DNA from: Serripes groenlandicus
Taxonomy: Eukaryota; Mollusca; Bivalvia; Cardiida; Cardiidae
NCBI GenBank assembly: GCA_031761405.1
Contig: JASEVX010000001.1
Location: 110,417,643-110,481,642, forward strand
Direction: 5' to 3'
Length of the DNA stretch: 64,000 nt
The position numbers and the translations under genes are program-made. Each line of letters begins with the position of its first letter. Within the stretch, counting starts at the first letter, position 1. Positions 60,521-64,000 of this stretch are shown one piece after another. The notes under the pieces are model-generated. The model did no database searches. It worked only from the letters and a program-made list of their open reading frames with translations, and had not been told where the DNA came from.

Positions 60521-61030
60521 TTTTTTTGTCAATCTTTTGTCCTTCGATATTTTGTTTATACAAGAAAAGGGTAAAACTTTGACAAATGAGGTATATGTTA
60601 TTGGCAGGCAATATGTGTTGCTTCAAACATTTTTGGTTTGGTTTGTTTAAAGGTCATTGTTTCATTGTTTCAACAATGTTTGTCCATATGATCTATGCCA
60701 TATGTTTTCAATTTACATATGCCCCCTATACCATCAGCGCTTTCAGCGCTTTGATTATTTAGAGGGGGTCTCAATATAGACCCTTTTCCTGATACAGGAA
60801 TGTTGATATCACGCACACATATATTCTAATACAGGGGCTTTTCTAACTATTGTAATTGTAAGCTGCAAACTGCAAACTGTATAAAATCGCAGGATTAGAA
60901 ATCCCCCTTATTAATTAGACTATTGTCCTGCAAAATATTATTAAAATATATTTAACCACAAAAAGGACCTTATGTATGGAAATCTCTCTTTTGTCTTCAA
61001 ATAATATCAATGATTTTTAGAGAATCTACT
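60521..61030. other. no recognised feature
   Basis: AT-rich. One 'tcagcgctttcagcgctttg' dimer at about 60737. Confidence 0.4.
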
Positions 61031-61077
61031 ATTTGGATATTTGGTTGATAAGTGATTTAGTCGTGGTCCTCCTCATC

Positions 61078-62450
61078 ATTAACATACCACCACTACTACT
61101 ACTGTCAACTAAACCACCGCCACTACTACTACTGTCAACTACACCACCGCCACTACTACTACTGTCAACTATACCATCGCCACTACTACAACTGTCAACT
61201 ACACCACCGCCACTACTACAACTGTCAACTAAACCACCGCCACTACTACAACTGTCAACTACACCACCGCCACTACTACTACTGTCAACTATACCACCGT
61301 CACTACTACAACTGTCAACTACACCACCGCCACTACTACTACTGTTAACTACACCACCGCCACTACTACTACTACTGTCAACTACACCACTGCCACTACT
61401 ACTACTACTGTCAACTATACCACCGCCACTACTACAACTGTCAACTACACCACCGCCACTACTACTACTGTCAACTACACCACCACCACTACTACTACTA
61501 CTGTCAACTATACCACAGCCACTACTACAACTGTCAACTACACCACCGCCACTACTACTACTGTCAACTATACCACCGCCACTACTACAACTGTCAACTA
61601 CACCGATGCCACTACTACTAATGTTAACTACACCACCGTCACTACTACTGCTGTCAACTACACCACCGCCACTACTACTACTGTCAAACTATACCACCGC
61701 CACTACTACTACTGTCAACTACACCACCGCCACTACTACTACTGTCAACTACACCACCGTCACTACTACTACTGTCAACTACATCACCGCCACTACTACT
61801 GCTGTCAACTACACCACCGCCACTACTACTACTGTCATCTAAACCACCGCCACTACTACAACTGTCAACTACACCACCGCCACTACTACAACTATCAACT
61901 ACACTACCGTCACTACTACAACTGTCAACTATACCACCGCCACTACTACAACTGTCAACTACACCACCGCCACTACTACAACTGTCAACTACACCACCGC
62001 CACTACTACTACTGTCAACTATACCACCGCCACTACTACTACTGTCAACTACACCACCGCCACTACTACAACAACTGTCAACTACACCACCGCCACTACT
62101 ACTACTACTACTGTCAACTATACCACCACCACTACTACAACTGTCAACTGCACCACCGCCACTACTACTACTGTCAACTGCAACACCGTCACTACTACTA
62201 CTGTCAATTACACCACCGCCACTACTACTACTGTTAACTACACCACCGCCACTACTACTACTGTCAACTACACCACCGCCACTACTACAACTATCAACTA
62301 CACCACCGCCACTACTACAACTGTCAACTACACCACCGCCACTACTACAACTGTCAACTATACCACCGCCACTACTACAACTGTCAACTTCACCACCGCC
62401 ACTACTACAACTGTCAACTACACCACCGTCACTACTACTGCCACTAAAAC
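61078..62450 (+). repeat. 30 bp minisatellite, ~45 copies
   Basis: Unit actactactactgtcaacta + caccaccgcc, with +3 bp variants from extra 'act' triplets. It stays open in two plus frames: LLLLSTTPPP (61033-61842) and, in the second half, TTATTTTVNY. The Thr-rich frame has stops where the unit reads 'aactaaacc'. Confidence 0.95.
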
Positions 62451-62462
62451 TGAAAGGGTTAC

Positions 62463-62560
62463 TGCTGCTGATGCTACTACTAGTACTACTTATATTACTA
62501 CTACTATTACTACAACTACTACTACTACAACTATTACTACTACTACTACAACTACTACTT

Positions 62561-62621
<61 letters not shown>

Positions 62622-62660
62622 TTCTACTTCTACTTCTACTTCTACTTCTACTTCCACTAC
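62463..62660 (+). repeat. (act)n / (tct act)n microsatellite
   Basis: Long trinucleotide tract adjoining the 30 bp array, and then the partly complementary 'agtagtagttgtagaagtag' at 62677, so the end can fold back. Confidence 0.95.
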
Positions 62661-62739
62661 GACTATAAGTAGAATTAGTAGTAGTTGTAGAAGTAGTACT
62701 GCTTCAACGAAAAGCTGTAGTGTACAAATTTAATAATTT

Positions 62740-63055
62740 TGTGTGGTGGTGGTGAAGAAGATGATGATGGTACCATTGATGATGTGATGATGATTATGAG
62801 GAAGAAGTCTAATGGGAAATAGGAAAAAGAAGAAGAAGATGATGATGATGATGACTATGATGATACTGATGATGACGATTGATATGGTGATAATGATGAC
62901 GATACTGATGATGGTGATGATTATAATGATCATGACGATGATTATACTGCTGATGAGTATGATGCTGACGATAATAATGATGGTGATGACGATGATGATG
63001 ATTATGATAATGTGCTTGAGTATGGTAAAGAAGATCTTAATGATGATTGCATGAA
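62740..63055 (+). repeat. (gat)n-type imperfect trinucleotide tract
   Basis: Runs of gatgatgat with interruptions. The Met- and Ile-rich open frames on the two strands are artefacts of this composition. Confidence 0.95.
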
Positions 63056-63160
63056 GACTCAAATAATGCGACATTATTGTTTTAATAGCGCCAGTTGTAG
63101 CCTCACAGTTGAGCCAGTCATGATCCCTCTGCCAGGGTGTTTGTGGCTACCCTGTTTGTA

Positions 63161-63295
63161 CCAGAATATAGCTTAAGTACCTAAAGAACCTCACCGTACA
63201 TTAACCAGAATATAGCTTAAGTACCTAAAGAACCTCACCGTACATTAACCAGAATATAGCTTAAGTACCTAAAGAACCTCACCGTACATTAACCT
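63161..63295 (+). repeat. 44 bp tandem repeat, three perfect copies
   Basis: Unit ccagaatatagcttaagtac + ctaaagaacctcaccgtaca + ttaa. No difference seen among the three copies, so the expansion is recent (or an assembly product). Confidence 0.95.
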
Positions 63296-63499
63296 TTTAA
63301 AATACGATCGACATGTGGCAAAGCTAAAAATGTCTTATTTTCTCATGTTATGTTTTTTTTATTTGGGGAGGATTTAAATTACTTAATATATACATAATGA
63401 GGTTATTGGTAAAACGTCAAGTAAATTTTCGATTCAAACTGGTACGACATTTGCGAATTGGGTCCGATATTCTGTTCACACTTAACTGAGGCACCGTGA

Positions 63500-63632
63500 C
63501 CTTCATTCTTCAATTTTCCATTTGTCTCAATGTTTCCAACTGTTCTATGAAAAGGTTTTTCATAGTTTTGCTTAGGTGCTTTCAAAGACGTCTGCTGTAA
63601 ATGTGTAGTAAGTTTGAAAAGGGTAATATGTT
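63500..63632. mobile_element. piggyBac-type MITE, right half
   Basis: 'ccatttgtctcaatgtttcc', 'aaagacgtctgctgtaaatg', 'tttgaaaagggtaata'. Confidence 0.55.
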
Positions 63633-63921
63633 TAGTTGGTCAAAAGGTTCTATGTAAATATGTGAAAAGCATTAACCCACGTATGATTGCATCGTAAGAA
63701 GTGAAACATGTACGCAGGTGCATTTTTCAAATATGTTCACAATAAAAACCCGAAGTCGGTTAAACAAACAAAAACATTATGTATTCTTAGCACACAGGTG
63801 CAGGCGGTACGTACATACGTACTACAATGTTGATTTAAATTGTGTTCAACCTGACGGTCTTGGTCTTGTCCTTATCCCACCATGCGCTACGTTACCACCC
63901 CCACCCCCCCCCCCCCCCCCT

Positions 63922-64000
63922 CACCCTTTCCCACATACAGCAAATCTACAGCAGACGACTTTGAAAACATTTAGTAAAACATATGCAAACTCTCTATAAA
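63922..64000 (-). mobile_element. piggyBac-type MITE, cut by the window end
   Basis: 'ccctttcccacatacagcaa' + 'atctacagcagacgacttt' + 'gaaaacatttagtaaaacat', nearly identical to 56889-56950. Preceded by a C homopolymer (63905-63920) in place of the TTAA. Confidence 0.8.

Noticed and set aside
61033..61842. 269-codon plus-strand frame rich in Leu, Ser, Thr, Pro
   Set aside because: Translation of the 30 bp minisatellite; no signal peptide, splice context or unique region.
62471..63074. Leu-rich, Met-rich and Ile-rich frames
   Set aside because: Trinucleotide microsatellites read in various frames.

Overview
The window is animal nuclear DNA: split genes with GT-AG introns, metazoan gene families, tRNA-derived SINEs, MITEs and long minisatellites, with AT-rich, low coding density. 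Several dispersed repeats (elements with tandem ~155-165 bp cores ending in a 'gggccat.atggccctcttg' hairpin, and an 'accaggttttccgaagg' element) are of kinds familiar from bivalve genomes. A heterodont-type bivalve mollusc is the best guess, as inference.

Layout. (1) 1-14 kb, + strand: the last six coding exons of RIC1 (a Golgi RAB6 exchange-factor subunit), introns packed with repeats. (2) 14-27 kb: no gene; a dense field of TTAA-flanked ~230 bp piggyBac-type MITEs, a 621 bp terminal-inverted-repeat element, two chimeric 'CAGGGGCGTAGCT' elements, pearl/Helentron-like tandem-core elements and an 80 bp foldback. (3) 27.6-29.9 kb: a nearly complete PIF/Harbinger transposon with 15 bp TIRs and a two-exon but frame-broken transposase on the minus strand. 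(4) 33-35 kb, + strand: an intact, intronless 683-residue VIT + VWA protein related to inter-alpha-trypsin inhibitor heavy chains, with a TATA box. (5) 35.7-44.6 kb: decayed mariner-like transposase and several satellite arrays (10, 34, 43, 42 and 29 bp units). (6) 44.7-46.2 kb, minus strand: the last two exons of a BMP-like TGF-beta ligand. (7) 46.2-52.2 kb: 23 bp minisatellite with a 1256 bp duplication, a 45 bp in-frame array and an ~89 bp array. (8) 52-64 kb: MITE fragments, a LINE reverse-transcriptase remnant, a 37 bp array, a SINE, a 1.4 kb array of 30 bp units and trinucleotide runs.

The genes do not form a functional cluster; they are three unrelated genes separated by repeats. The most striking signal is the MITE family: some 45 recognisable copies or pieces, six of exactly 230 bp including both TTAA sites, present in or beside every RIC1 intron and within 15 nt of three splice donors. 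The other is a nested tandem-core element in which two later copies entered equivalent positions of its core units. All family names come from reading the translation or motif by eye; no database search was run.
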